From positions 1-64,000 of the forward strand of contig DWZA01000091.1 in assembly GCA_019118365.1 (NCBI GenBank): a stretch of DNA of 64,000 nucleotides. Direction: 5' to 3'. The notes under the pieces were generated by a model. It had not been told where the DNA came from, did not search any database, and saw only the letters and a program-made list of their open reading frames with translations. Source of the DNA: Candidatus Lachnoclostridium stercoravium. Lineage in GTDB: Bacteria; Bacillota; Clostridia; Lachnospirales; Lachnospiraceae. This document shows positions 53,589 through 60,819 of this stretch, piece by piece (within the stretch, counting starts at the first letter, position 1; every line of letters begins with the position of its first letter). A program made the translations under genes and the position numbers.

Positions 53589-54459
53589 TATCGCGCAGCT
53601 CAGACAAAAGCTGAATACGGCGGACGCAGTAGTGATCGGAGCCGGTTCCGGGCTTTCCACTTCCGCCGGATTCACCTATACCGGCGAACGCTTTGACAGA
53701 TACTTTGGAGATTTTATTCAGAAATATGGTTTTCGCGATATGTATTCCGGCGGTTTTTATCCTTTTAAATCGCTGGAAGAACACTGGGCGTACTGGAGCC
53801 GGTATATCTACATCAACCGTTATATGGACGCGCCCCGGCCGGTCTATAAAGAGCTTTTACAGCTGGTACAGGACAAAGACTACTTTGTACTGACTACTAA
53901 CGTGGACCATCAGTTCCAGAAAGCCGGATTTGACAAGCGCCGGCTCTTCTACACCCAGGGAGATTATGGGCTGTGGCAGTGCAGCGCGCCATGCCATAAA
54001 GAAACCTATGAAAATAAGGCTGCCGTCCGCAAAATGGTTGAGTCTCAGGGGTTTACCATAGACGCAGGAAGAAAGCTGATCCTGCCAAAACAGAGAATGA
54101 TTCAGATGGAGATCCCCTCTGAGCTGATCCCATACTGTCCCCATTGCCGCAGACCTATGAGCATGAACCTGCGGACAGACAATACCTTCGTCGAAGATGA
54201 GGGCTGGCATCGCGCCGCCGGGCGATATCGGGCGTTCTTGCAAAACCATCAGGACAAGAAAGTGCTGTTTTTGGAGTTAGCCGTTGGATCTAATACGCCG
54301 GGCATAGTAAAATTTCCCTTCTGGAGGATGACGGCGGCAAATCCCAAAGCGGTCTATGCCTGCGTCAACCTGGGGGAAGCTTACGCGCCAGGAGAAATTG
54401 CAGACCGTTCGATCTGCATGAATGAGGATATTGGCGAAGTATTAAAAAAATTAAAATGA
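53539..54459 (+). CDS. SirTM-type (class M) sirtuin, protein ADP-ribosyltransferase
   Basis: 306 residues. The Rossmann motif VVIGAGSGLSTSAGFTYTGERF (about residue 30) and LTTNVDHQFQKAGFDKRRLFYTQGDYGLWQCSAPCHKETYENK (about 110-155) are hallmarks of SirTM: TTNVDH replaces the TQNIDxLH of deacetylases. Zinc cysteines lie in CSAPC and CPHCRRPM. SirTMs ADP-ribosylate a lipoylated GcvH-like protein in oxidative stress. Neither gcvH-L nor lplA2 is in the window, so the target may be encoded elsewhere or differ. Confidence 0.87.
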   Translation: MSGRIKILKSTSACSDSIAQLRQKLNTADAVVIGAGSGLSTSAGFTYTGERFDRYFGDFIQKYGFRDMYSGGFYPFKSLEEHWAYWSRYIYINRYMDAPRPVYKELLQLVQDKDYFVLTTNVDHQFQKAGFDKRRLFYTQGDYGLWQCSAPCHKETYENKAAVRKMVESQGFTIDAGRKLILPKQRMIQMEIPSELIPYCPHCRRPMSMNLRTDNTFVEDEGWHRAAGRYRAFLQNHQDKKVLFLELAVGSNTPGIVKFPFWRMTAANPKAVYACVNLGEAYAPGEIADRSICMNEDIGEVLKKLK

Positions 54460-54608
54460 ACGCAGCAGATTCATTGGCTATTCGTTACCGGGATACATTT
54501 TATGCCGGTTGCTAAGGTATCAATCGTGTCACGATCGGCTCAGGTGTTTATGCCCCATATTCGGAACGGAGAATTATCGAGATAATTTTACACAGGCAAT
54601 ATAACATT

Positions 54609-54645
54609 GAGGCGGTCTGCCATAAGCAGGCCGCCTCTGCGTTTT
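54609..54645 (+). terminator. Terminator of the macrodomain-sirtuin unit
   Basis: GAGGCGG(T)CTGC and GCAG(G)CCGCCTC enclose a five-base loop and are followed by TGCGTTTT. The remaining bases from 54460 hold no supported gene. Confidence 0.7.
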
Positions 54646-54658
54646 ACTCAGCCTTCTG

Positions 54659-55240
54659 TCAGCTGATCTTATAGATCGTTATGCCAATACCGCTGTAGAG
54701 GAAATTTCCTCCCTGGCCGACTACCTCCAGGACAGCCGGCGCCTGGGTTATCTGAACCGGCGCGGTAAATGATAAGGTGGCGGTATCCGCAGCCGTATTG
54801 AAGGTATGGCTTGCAGTCGCCCCGTCTATAGCCGCGCCTCCCTGCTCCAACGCAAGGCTGATATTCAGCGGGAAGGTGGCTCCTGAAGCAGGGCCCGCGT
54901 TTCCGTGAAAAGCTACTGAATAAATTCCCGGCTGCTGTACTGTAAATTCTGTCCCCGGCTGATCATGGACAATGCTTGTTCCTGCAGTTACTGAATTGCG
55001 GTCAAAGCTTAACGGCTGTCCGCTGGTGCCAGGAGCCGGCGGAGTAGAATAAGCGGATAAAAGTTCAGACGCTGCGGCTGTGCCAGCCGGACCTGTTGGA
55101 CCTGTTGCGCCCGTAGCGCCCGCCGGGCCTGTTGCTCCTATTGCGCCCGCCGGGCCTGTCGCTCCTGTCGCTCCCGCCGGGCCTGTTGCTCCTGCTGCTC
55201 CCGTCGGACCTGTTGCTCCTGTTGCTCCCGCTGCTCCGGT
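54659..55240 (-). CDS. Collagen-like (BclA-type) spore surface protein, C-terminal part (gene split by element 2)
   Basis: The open frame runs from the shared core to a stop at 54659, 193 codons. The track lists only its last 63. About 60 residues of G-x-y repeats ([20 protein letters not shown]) pass into a C-terminal beta-rich domain (LSFDRNSVTAGTSIVHDQPG, FTVQQPGIYSVAFHGNAG) like the TNF-like jelly roll at the tip of exosporium filaments. There is no start codon or ribosome site. The N-terminal half is at 59141-59578. Confidence 0.82.
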   Translation of the reverse strand, partial: TGAAGATGATGPTGAAGATGPAGATGATGPAGAIGATGPAGATGATGPTGPAGTAAASELLSAYSTPPAPGTSGQPLSFDRNSVTAGTSIVHDQPGTEFTVQQPGIYSVAFHGNAGPASGATFPLNISLALEQGGAAIDGATASHTFNTAADTATLSFTAPVQITQAPAVLEVVGQGGNFLYSGIGITIYKIS

Positions 55241-55251
55241 GGCTGCATTCC
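55233..55251 (-). other. Left core and arm of element 2
   Basis: ACCGGAGC (minus strand, 55233-55240), repeated at 59133-59140. GCATTCC at 55245-55251 forms a perfect inverted pair with GGAATGC at 59119-59125 when the element ends are joined. Confidence 0.7.
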
Positions 55252-55266
55252 TGTTTGCACAACGTC

Positions 55267-56898
55267 CTAAGGAAGCGGCGTTTCCTTCAGATATGGCCTG
55301 TATGGATCGGTGAAAGAAAAACAGATCGTCACCGCCCCGTCCTGATGGATGTAAATAGCCTCCACAAGAGCGGCAAGCAGCTCCCGATCCAGGTGTTCTC
55401 TCTCCTTTTCTTTAGAAAATACTGCCGGATACTGCTCGTCCGCGCCTGTTCCTGGGGCGGCAATTTCCTCTCTCAGGCTATCTATGGATTTCTGCAGCTG
55501 CGTACTCCGCGCCTTAAACCCTGCTTTCATCCTCTGGTATTCCTCTTCTGTGATCTCTCCCGCGCTCCAGTCTATATAAAGCTGATCTGACGCGCACACC
55601 AGCTTCTCCAGCTCCTTTTTTCTTGTCTCTATAAGGTTTCTGATCCGTTCCTGCCATGGAAAGGCCGAAGGATACGCTTCCGTTTTCCCTGCGATCTTTT
55701 CCATATCCGCTGCAGCCGCGATCTGTTTTCGGATCGTAATAAGCGCTGCCTTTTCCAGCACGTCCTCCCGTATGGTGTGTTTTGTACAGGCGGTTTTTGA
55801 CTGGCGGGAATAGGTGGAGCAGTTATAGTAAACGATATTTCTTGCCGTCTTGCGGGTCATTGTTTTTTTACAGTCGGCGCAGCGCAGAAAACCGGAAAAA
55901 AGATGGGGCGTTTTCCTGCCGGGAGGCACCCGTACGTTTCTCTGCTGCAGCGTCCTGGCTTTTTCAAAAGTTTCTTTGTCAATAACCGCTTCGTGGGTAT
56001 TTTCCACGAAATACCAGTCCCTTTCATCCACTGCCACTCTGCGGTGCACTTTATAACTGATCACCTTCTGTCTGCCCTGCACCATATTTCCAATGTACAT
56101 CTCGTTGGACAGGATCGCCCCTACGGTTTTTCCGCTCCACAGACTGTTGTCCCCGGAAACCTGCGGATTATAGTATTTCATACCTTTCTGTCTTTTATAA
56201 GCGGCAGGATTCGGGATCCCCAGCCCATTGAGACGTTTCGCGATCCCTCCTTTGCTCATCCTTTCATCCGCGAACCAGCGAAAGATTTCCCGGACAACTT
56301 CCGCGGCTTCTTCATCCACCAGCAGATGATTTTTGTCGTCCGGATCTTTTTTCAGCCCGTAAGGCGGAAAAGCTCCGATAAATTCTCCTTTTCTCCGTTT
56401 TGTATCAAACGTGCGCCTAACGTCGACGCTTGTTTTATAGGCGTACTGCTGGTTCAAAAATCCGGTTATGCCCACCTCCAGACTGTGCACGGCCTCCGGG
56501 TTTAAAAACGTATCGATCTTCGGTTCGTAAAGGGAAATAAAACGGGCGCCGTAAAGGGGGATAAACTCTTCAAGAAATTTTCCCTGATCTGCGCTGTTGC
56601 GGAACGCGCGGGAAAGATTTTTGGTAATGATACAGTTGATCCGCCCGCTTTTTACATCCTCTGTTAAACGCTGAAATTCCGGGCGCACATCGCCGGAGGT
56701 CCCGCTCCGCCCATCGTCGGTATATTCGTCCACAATGTGGTAATCGCCGTTGAAAAATCCTGGGATCTGCTCGTCAAGGATCTTCCGCTGGTTCGTAATA
56801 CTTTCGCTTTCACTGTTTCCATCGTCTCTGGAAAGGCGGATATATTTTCCCACCTTCCAGAAGATCGCTTTTTCACCGTTCTTTCTGCTCCTCCCCAT
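55267..56898 (-). CDS. Large serine recombinase of element 2
   Basis: 543 residues. The resolvase domain has VGKYIRLSRDDGNSESESI (nucleophile Ser about residue 23) and IITKNLSRAFRN. The Recombinase domain carries PPYGLKKDPDDKNHL. The zinc ribbon is LRCADCKKTMTRK to YNCSTYSRQSKTAC (about 350-385), followed by a coiled-coil stretch and a C-terminal DNA-interaction tail. It resembles TnpX-like clostridial recombinases and is only distantly related to the recombinase of element 1. It overlaps the small upstream gene by 26 bp. Confidence 0.92.
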   Translation of the reverse strand: MGRSRKNGEKAIFWKVGKYIRLSRDDGNSESESITNQRKILDEQIPGFFNGDYHIVDEYTDDGRSGTSGDVRPEFQRLTEDVKSGRINCIITKNLSRAFRNSADQGKFLEEFIPLYGARFISLYEPKIDTFLNPEAVHSLEVGITGFLNQQYAYKTSVDVRRTFDTKRRKGEFIGAFPPYGLKKDPDDKNHLLVDEEAAEVVREIFRWFADERMSKGGIAKRLNGLGIPNPAAYKRQKGMKYYNPQVSGDNSLWSGKTVGAILSNEMYIGNMVQGRQKVISYKVHRRVAVDERDWYFVENTHEAVIDKETFEKARTLQQRNVRVPPGRKTPHLFSGFLRCADCKKTMTRKTARNIVYYNCSTYSRQSKTACTKHTIREDVLEKAALITIRKQIAAAADMEKIAGKTEAYPSAFPWQERIRNLIETRKKELEKLVCASDQLYIDWSAGEITEEEYQRMKAGFKARSTQLQKSIDSLREEIAAPGTGADEQYPAVFSKEKEREHLDRELLAALVEAIYIHQDGAVTICFSFTDPYRPYLKETPLP

Positions 56899-57148
56899 AG
56901 AACCTCCTATATGCCGCAGCCCCCCGTCGTTGGATATAATGCTTCAGCTTCGTATCCAGATCTTCGCCCTCCGGCGAGAAACATATCCGGACCGGAGTTT
57001 TCCCGCATAAAAAGCAGTACGGATCTTTTATCCGTTCCAGGTACTGCTTCATCCTCTGCTCCAGAGGCAGAGAACTATCGATCCGGATCTTTTCGATATC
57101 CGCCCGTTTTTCTTCCTGTCCTGTCCCATTTAAGGCATCCATATACAT
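56873..57148 (-). CDS. Small protein resembling DUF6870, co-transcribed with the recombinase
   Basis: 91 residues with IRIDSSLPLEQRMKQYLERIKDPYCFLCGKTPVRI in the middle, a layout seen in small DUF6870-like proteins carried by Lachnospiraceae mobile elements. It overlaps the recombinase start by 26 bp, so the two are translated together. GGGG four to ten bases upstream allows either of two ATGs. It could be a directionality or accessory factor. No known motif proves this. Confidence 0.6.
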   Translation of the reverse strand: MYMDALNGTGQEEKRADIEKIRIDSSLPLEQRMKQYLERIKDPYCFLCGKTPVRICFSPEGEDLDTKLKHYIQRRGAAAYRRFYGEEQKER

Positions 57149-57264
57149 TTTCCCCTCATATTCTCTTAAAACAGCCTATGCGTCTTCCCTTGTCCCCTAT
57201 GTTCCAAAACGCCTGCCGCAGGGCATCCCCACAGAGTCTGCCCCCTGTTTTTCAGGCAAAAATA

Positions 57265-57293
57265 TTTACTTTCCCGCTGTAAAATGGTATAGT
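57265..57293 (+). promoter_or_regulatory. Promoter of paaK-ACT
   Basis: TTTACT, 17 bp, TATAGT, 37 bases upstream of the paaK ATG. Confidence 0.65.
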
Positions 57294-57330
57294 ATTTTTA
57301 TCATTTATCACGAAAGGAAAGAACCTGACT

Positions 57331-58632
57331 ATGGAGCATTATTATCAACCAGAAATCGAGTGTGCCAGCCGGGACCAGATCCGGGCATGGCAGAATGAAC
57401 GGCTTGTCCCTACAGTAAAAAGAGTTTATGAAAGCGTTCCTTATTACCGTCAGCTGATGGATGAAAAAGGCGTGACTCCGGACGATATCAAGTCCGTTGA
57501 CGACCTGCACAAGCTGCCTTTTCTGACAAAAGACGATCTGCGCAAGGCCTATCCGTTTGGTCTTTTAGCTGTCCCGTTAAAAGACTGCGTGCGTATCCAG
57601 TCTACCAGCGGCACCACCGGACGGCGCGTTGTTGCTTTTTATACCCAGCATGATATCGACCTGTGGGACGAGTGCTGTGCCCGCGCGATCATGGCAGCCG
57701 GCGGTACTAACGAAGATGTGGTCCATGTCTGCTACGGCTACGGCCTGTTCACCGGAGGCCCCGGATTAAACGGAGGTTCCCATAAAGTAGGCTCCCTCAC
57801 TCTTCCTATGTCTTCCGGCAATACAGACCGCCAGATCCAGTTTATGTGCGACTTAGGCTCTACCATCCTCTGCTGCACGCCTTCCTATGCGGCATACCTT
57901 GCGGAGAGCATCATCGAGCGTGGCCTCAGGGACCAGATCAAGCTGAAAGCAGGGATCTTCGGCGCGGAAGCCTGGAGCGAGGAGATGCGTCAGGATATCC
58001 AGGATAAGTTAGGCATCAAGGCATATGATATCTACGGCCTCACCGAGATTTCCGGCCCTGGCGTTTCCTTTGAGTGCAGCGACCAGCACGGCATGCACAT
58101 CAACGAGGATCATTTCATTCCTGAGATCATCGACCCCAACACCGGCGAAGTCCTTCCGGAAGGAAGCGTTGGAGAACTGGTCTTCACCTGTATCACAAAA
58201 GACGCGTTCCCGCTGCTGCGTTACCGCACCCGCGATATCTGCGTCCTTAACTATGAAAAATGCCCCTGCGGACGTACTCATGTACGTATGTCCAAGCCAA
58301 TGGGCCGCAGCGATGATATGCTTATTATCAAGGGCGTTAATGTATTCCCGTCCCAGATCGAAGCAGTGCTCCTCAACAAGGGTTATCCTGCTAACTATCA
58401 GATCATCGTCACACGCGAAAATAATACCGACCGCCTGGAGGTTCAGGTAGAGATGACTTCTGAGATGTTCTCCGATAACCTTTCCAAGGTTTCTGCCCGT
58501 GAAAGGGAACTGGTAGAAGCGTTAAAGGCTATGCTTGGCATTTACGCAGTCGTTAAGCTGGTTGCTCCTAAGAGCATCACCCGCAGCGAGGGCAAGGCTG
58601 TCCGCGTGATTGACAAGCGGAAACTGTATTAA
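57331..58632 (+). CDS. paaK: Phenylacetate-CoA ligase family protein
   Basis: 433-residue adenylate-forming enzyme that activates an aryl acid to its CoA thioester. The AMP motif is QSTSGTTGRRVVAFY (about residue 92), further marks are YDIYGLTEISGPGVSFEC (about 235) and LLRYRTRDI, and the C-terminal lysine motif is SEGKAVRVIDKRKL. In anaerobes it usually accompanies indolepyruvate oxidoreductase genes and handles arylacetates from aromatic amino acids. Here it lies inside element 2, with an ACT-domain gene 16 bp downstream and no iorAB. Confidence 0.9.
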   Translation: MEHYYQPEIECASRDQIRAWQNERLVPTVKRVYESVPYYRQLMDEKGVTPDDIKSVDDLHKLPFLTKDDLRKAYPFGLLAVPLKDCVRIQSTSGTTGRRVVAFYTQHDIDLWDECCARAIMAAGGTNEDVVHVCYGYGLFTGGPGLNGGSHKVGSLTLPMSSGNTDRQIQFMCDLGSTILCCTPSYAAYLAESIIERGLRDQIKLKAGIFGAEAWSEEMRQDIQDKLGIKAYDIYGLTEISGPGVSFECSDQHGMHINEDHFIPEIIDPNTGEVLPEGSVGELVFTCITKDAFPLLRYRTRDICVLNYEKCPCGRTHVRMSKPMGRSDDMLIIKGVNVFPSQIEAVLLNKGYPANYQIIVTRENNTDRLEVQVEMTSEMFSDNLSKVSARERELVEALKAMLGIYAVVKLVAPKSITRSEGKAVRVIDKRKLY

Positions 58633-58648
58633 GAAAGGAGTTTTGGCA

Positions 58649-59092
58649 ATGACAATTAATCAGATTTCTGTATTTCTGGAAAACAAACCGGGCCAGCTGG
58701 CGGAATTTACCCGTCTTCTGGAAGAAAACCGGATCGATATGCGCGCTCTTTCCATTGCTGAAACACAGGATTTCGGTATCCTGCGCCTGATCGTTGACGA
58801 TCCTTATAAGACCGTCAATGTGGCGAAAGACGCCGGCTATGTATGCGCTGTCACTCCGGTACTGGCGGTAGAGATCTCCGACAAGCCCGGCAGCCTGGTA
58901 AAGATGCTTACAGCTTTAGGCGAAAGCGGCATCAATGTAGAATATACATATGCTTTCATCACCAGGAAAAAAGACGTGGCATACATGGTATTCCGTGTAA
59001 ATGATCCGGAAAAAGCTTCCGGTGTTCTTGTACGCAACAAGATCCGCCCGCTGGCTCAGGACGATCTCAGCGTTCTGTTTGGCGGAAATTAA
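58649..59092 (+). CDS. Tandem ACT-domain protein
   Basis: 147 residues made of two ACT domains ([63 protein letters not shown]), each a likely amino-acid binding fold. AAAGGAG is nine bases before the ATG, so the first 13 codons of the track ORF are not used. Such proteins regularly follow paaK in Clostridia and probably sense an aromatic amino acid. The stop is 40 bp from the element's right core and no terminator was seen, so its transcript may run antisense into the collagen-like gene. Confidence 0.85.
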   Translation: MTINQISVFLENKPGQLAEFTRLLEENRIDMRALSIAETQDFGILRLIVDDPYKTVNVAKDAGYVCAVTPVLAVEISDKPGSLVKMLTALGESGINVEYTYAFITRKKDVAYMVFRVNDPEKASGVLVRNKIRPLAQDDLSVLFGGN

Positions 59093-59578
59093 GTCTTTCC
59101 TGCGGCTGTGCGCATCCTGGAATGCCCCGGTCGCTCCGGTAGGCCCTGTGGGGCCGGTGGCTCCTGTTGTTCCCGCTGGGCCGGTTGCGCCAGTAGCTCC
59201 AGTGGCTCCTGCTGCGCCGGCTGGACCCGTTGCTCCAGTGGCTCCCGCCGGGCCGGTCGCTCCGGTCGGGCCGGTTACTCCGGTTGCTCCAGTCGGGCCG
59301 GTCGGACCTACATATCCCTGCGGTCCCATTGTTCCGGTCGGACCGGTGATCCCGGCGGCTCCTGTGGCCCCGGTCGCTCCGGTCGGGCCGGCTGGACCCA
59401 TTGGGCCTGGATAACCTCTTGGGCCGGTCGGGCCTGTTGGACCCATTGGGCAGGGGCAGGGCCGCGGACATGGCGCCGGACGGCAGCAGCAGCCTCTTCT
59501 GTTCTCTTCTTCTATGATCAAATCTTCTGATCGTCCATTATTTCTATTGCAGTATCCGTTAGGATAATTCTGAAACAT
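58916..59578 (-). CDS. Collagen-like (BclA-type) spore surface protein, N-terminal part (split by element 2)
   Basis: The genuine part is codons 1-146 (59578 to 59141). It has an N-terminal region with [15 protein letters not shown] (cysteine/proline-rich), then about 100 residues of G-P-T/G-A-T repeats. Beyond the core the ORF reads the noncoding strand of the ACT gene ([15 protein letters not shown]), so the last 74 codons are junk. Joined at the shared core to 55240-54659 it becomes a complete 339-residue protein. A sigma-K-like promoter lies upstream, which fits late mother-cell expression. Confidence 0.82.
   Translation of the reverse strand: MFQNYPNGYCNRNNGRSEDLIIEEENRRGCCCRPAPCPRPCPCPMGPTGPTGPRGYPGPMGPAGPTGATGATGAAGITGPTGTMGPQGYVGPTGPTGATGVTGPTGATGPAGATGATGPAGAAGATGATGATGPAGTTGATGPTGPTGATGAFQDAHSRRKDLISAKQNAEIVLSQRADLVAYKNTGSFFRIIYTEYHVCHVFFPGDESICIFYIDAAFA
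59119..59140 (-). other. Right core and arm of element 2
   Basis: ACCGGAGC (minus strand, 59133-59140) matches the left core. GGAATGC at 59119-59125 is the inverted partner of GCATTCC at 55245, with weaker outer similarity (TGCGCA/TGCACA) beyond. Confidence 0.7.
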
Positions 59579-59607
59579 AAAAGGTTCTCCTGATCTCTTC
59601 TTCCATA

Positions 59608-59636
59608 TATCTTATGCAGTTGTCCACGCGGCAGTT
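59608..59636 (-). promoter_or_regulatory. Sigma-K-like promoter of the collagen-like gene
   Basis: Minus-strand AACT, 16 bp, CATAAGATA. The -10 fits the sigma-K CATAnnnTA pattern exactly and the -35 fits mACm in three of four positions. The leader would be about 25-30 bases with GGAGAACC before the ATG. Pattern match only. Confidence 0.5.
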
Positions 59637-59725
59637 ACTCCCGGACTTTTCGCCGTGCGCCCAGTTAGTTTTTCCTTGCAAAGAATAATCGGAGATAGTA
59701 TAATCCATAGGTATTCTTATATCAG

Positions 59726-59866
59726 TTCAGCCGTGTATCTTCTTGCCAGCACATTCTGTGCTGACAAGAAGATTGGGATGTCATCCCTATGCCAGGATAT
59801 ATGTCAAATCGCTTTTACAAGCTTGCTTGTAACGCTCTTTATCATATATCCTGGCGCACGGCTGAA
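59726..59866 (+). repeat. 141-bp palindromic repeat, copy C
   Basis: The most complete copy. The terminal inverted repeats extend to 13 bp (CAGTTCAGCCGTG at 59723 and CACGGCTGAACTG ending 59869). Same orientation as copy B. The inner stems are intact. It lies between the collagen-like gene promoter and a DUF368 gene, outside element 2. Shadow ORF 59655-59924 is only this repeat. Confidence 0.9.
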
Positions 59867-59901
59867 CTGTTATGTATTCTTTAAGAAAGGCAATATGATT
59901 T

Positions 59902-60741
59902 ATGGACAAACGATCAAATTTTAACCCGATATGGTTTATTTTCCGTGTTTTTCAGGGCGCGCTGATCGGCCTGGGCGCTGTGCTTCCTGGAATTTCCGGC
60001 GGAGTTCTTTCTGTTATTTTCGGCATCTATAAGCCGATCATGGAGCTGATCTCCAATCCTTTTGCGAATTTTAAGACCCATGTGCCAAAACTTTTTCCTG
60101 TCATTTTAGGCGGCGCTATCGGCTTTCTGGGAGTTGCCAATATCCTGGCCTTTTTCCTGGAAAAATATCCGGATCCTTCGGTCTGCCTTTTTATCGGCCT
60201 GATCACTGGCATGCTTCCTTCTCTTTTCCGTGAAGCAGGAGAACAGGGAAGAAGCGCCGGATCCTTTATATCCATGGGCGTCTGCATGTTTGCGATCTTT
60301 GCGATCCTGATCGGGCTGCAGATGACTTCCGTACAGGTCGTTCCGAATTTTGGCTGGTATATATTCTGCGGCTTCTGCCTGGCTCTCAGCGTGATCGCCC
60401 CCGGTATGAGCTTTTCCACCCTGCTTATGCCTCTTGGGCTTTACACGCCTTTTGTAGACGGTATCGGCCATTTTGACCTTGGCATCCTGGTTCCTGCCGG
60501 GATCGGGGCCCTTGTCACTGTCATCTGTCTGGCCAAGGCTGTCAACGCGCTTTTTGACCGCCACTATTCCATAGCCTTCCACGGGATCATCGGCATCGTG
60601 ATCGCGGCTACTGTAATGATCATCCCTGTGTCTGGATTTTCCACTATGGAAGCTGCAGTCCCTAACGGCATATGTATAGCTGCGGGCATTGTGATCGCGC
60701 TCCTTCTGGACCGGTTCAACAGCAGCATCAAAGTCGAATAG
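59902..60741 (+). CDS. DUF368 membrane protein (second copy), candidate polyprenyl-phosphate translocase
   Basis: 279 residues with the two DUF368 motifs GALIGLGAVLPGISGGVLSVIFGIYKPI (residue 18) and ALSVIAPGMSFSTLLMPLGLYTPFVDG (about 155), and about nine helices. It is longer in the first loop than the paralogue at 15174 and clearly diverged from it, so the two are not a recent duplication. It probably recycles undecaprenyl phosphate. Two paralogues may serve different conditions or the spore and vegetative envelope. Confidence 0.85.
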   Translation: MDKRSNFNPIWFIFRVFQGALIGLGAVLPGISGGVLSVIFGIYKPIMELISNPFANFKTHVPKLFPVILGGAIGFLGVANILAFFLEKYPDPSVCLFIGLITGMLPSLFREAGEQGRSAGSFISMGVCMFAIFAILIGLQMTSVQVVPNFGWYIFCGFCLALSVIAPGMSFSTLLMPLGLYTPFVDGIGHFDLGILVPAGIGALVTVICLAKAVNALFDRHYSIAFHGIIGIVIAATVMIIPVSGFSTMEAAVPNGICIAAGIVIALLLDRFNSSIKVE

Positions 60742-60762
60742 ATCATGAGATCTGTTTTCTTG

Positions 60763-60812
60763 ATCCCGCCGGGATCCGGGCCTTTACAGTCCTGGCTCCG
60801 GCGGGATTTTTC
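60763..60812. terminator. Terminator after DUF368, convergent with cotJC
   Basis: ATCCCGCCGG and CCGGCGGGAT form a 10-bp stem around a 25-base loop, followed by TTTTCTG on the plus strand. Confidence 0.8.
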
Positions 60813-60819
60813 TGTTCTC

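Larger units (their letters stand above)
55233..59140 (-). mobile_element. Skin-like 3,900-bp serine recombinase element in a collagen-like spore gene
   Basis: Direct copies of ACCGGAGC lie 3,900 bp apart at the ends. Joining them gives an uninterrupted 339-codon collagen-like gene in frame (146 codons before the core, then 193). The element encodes a recombinase ending 26 bp from the left core and a small co-transcribed protein. It also carries divergent paaK and ACT-domain genes whose last stop is 40 bp from the right core. Because the gene is G-x-y repeats, a fuller alignment is needed to fix the exact crossover. Confidence 0.75.

Noticed and set aside
54500-54600. Short stretch reading VTIGSGVYAPYS, like a hexapeptide acetyltransferase remnant
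   Set aside because: It covers fewer than 20 residues with no start and no neighbouring frame continuing it, which is too little to call.
55233-59140. Split of the collagen-like gene by homologous exchange between repeats instead of recombinase
   Set aside because: A recombinase gene right beside the junction and inverted arms around the core favour site-specific insertion, though an exact crossover was not proven.
55080-59414. Tandem repeats at 55100-55240 and 59130-59450 as CRISPR or minisatellites
   Set aside because: They are codon-level G-x-y repeats of a collagen-like protein. No regular spacers and no cas genes are present.
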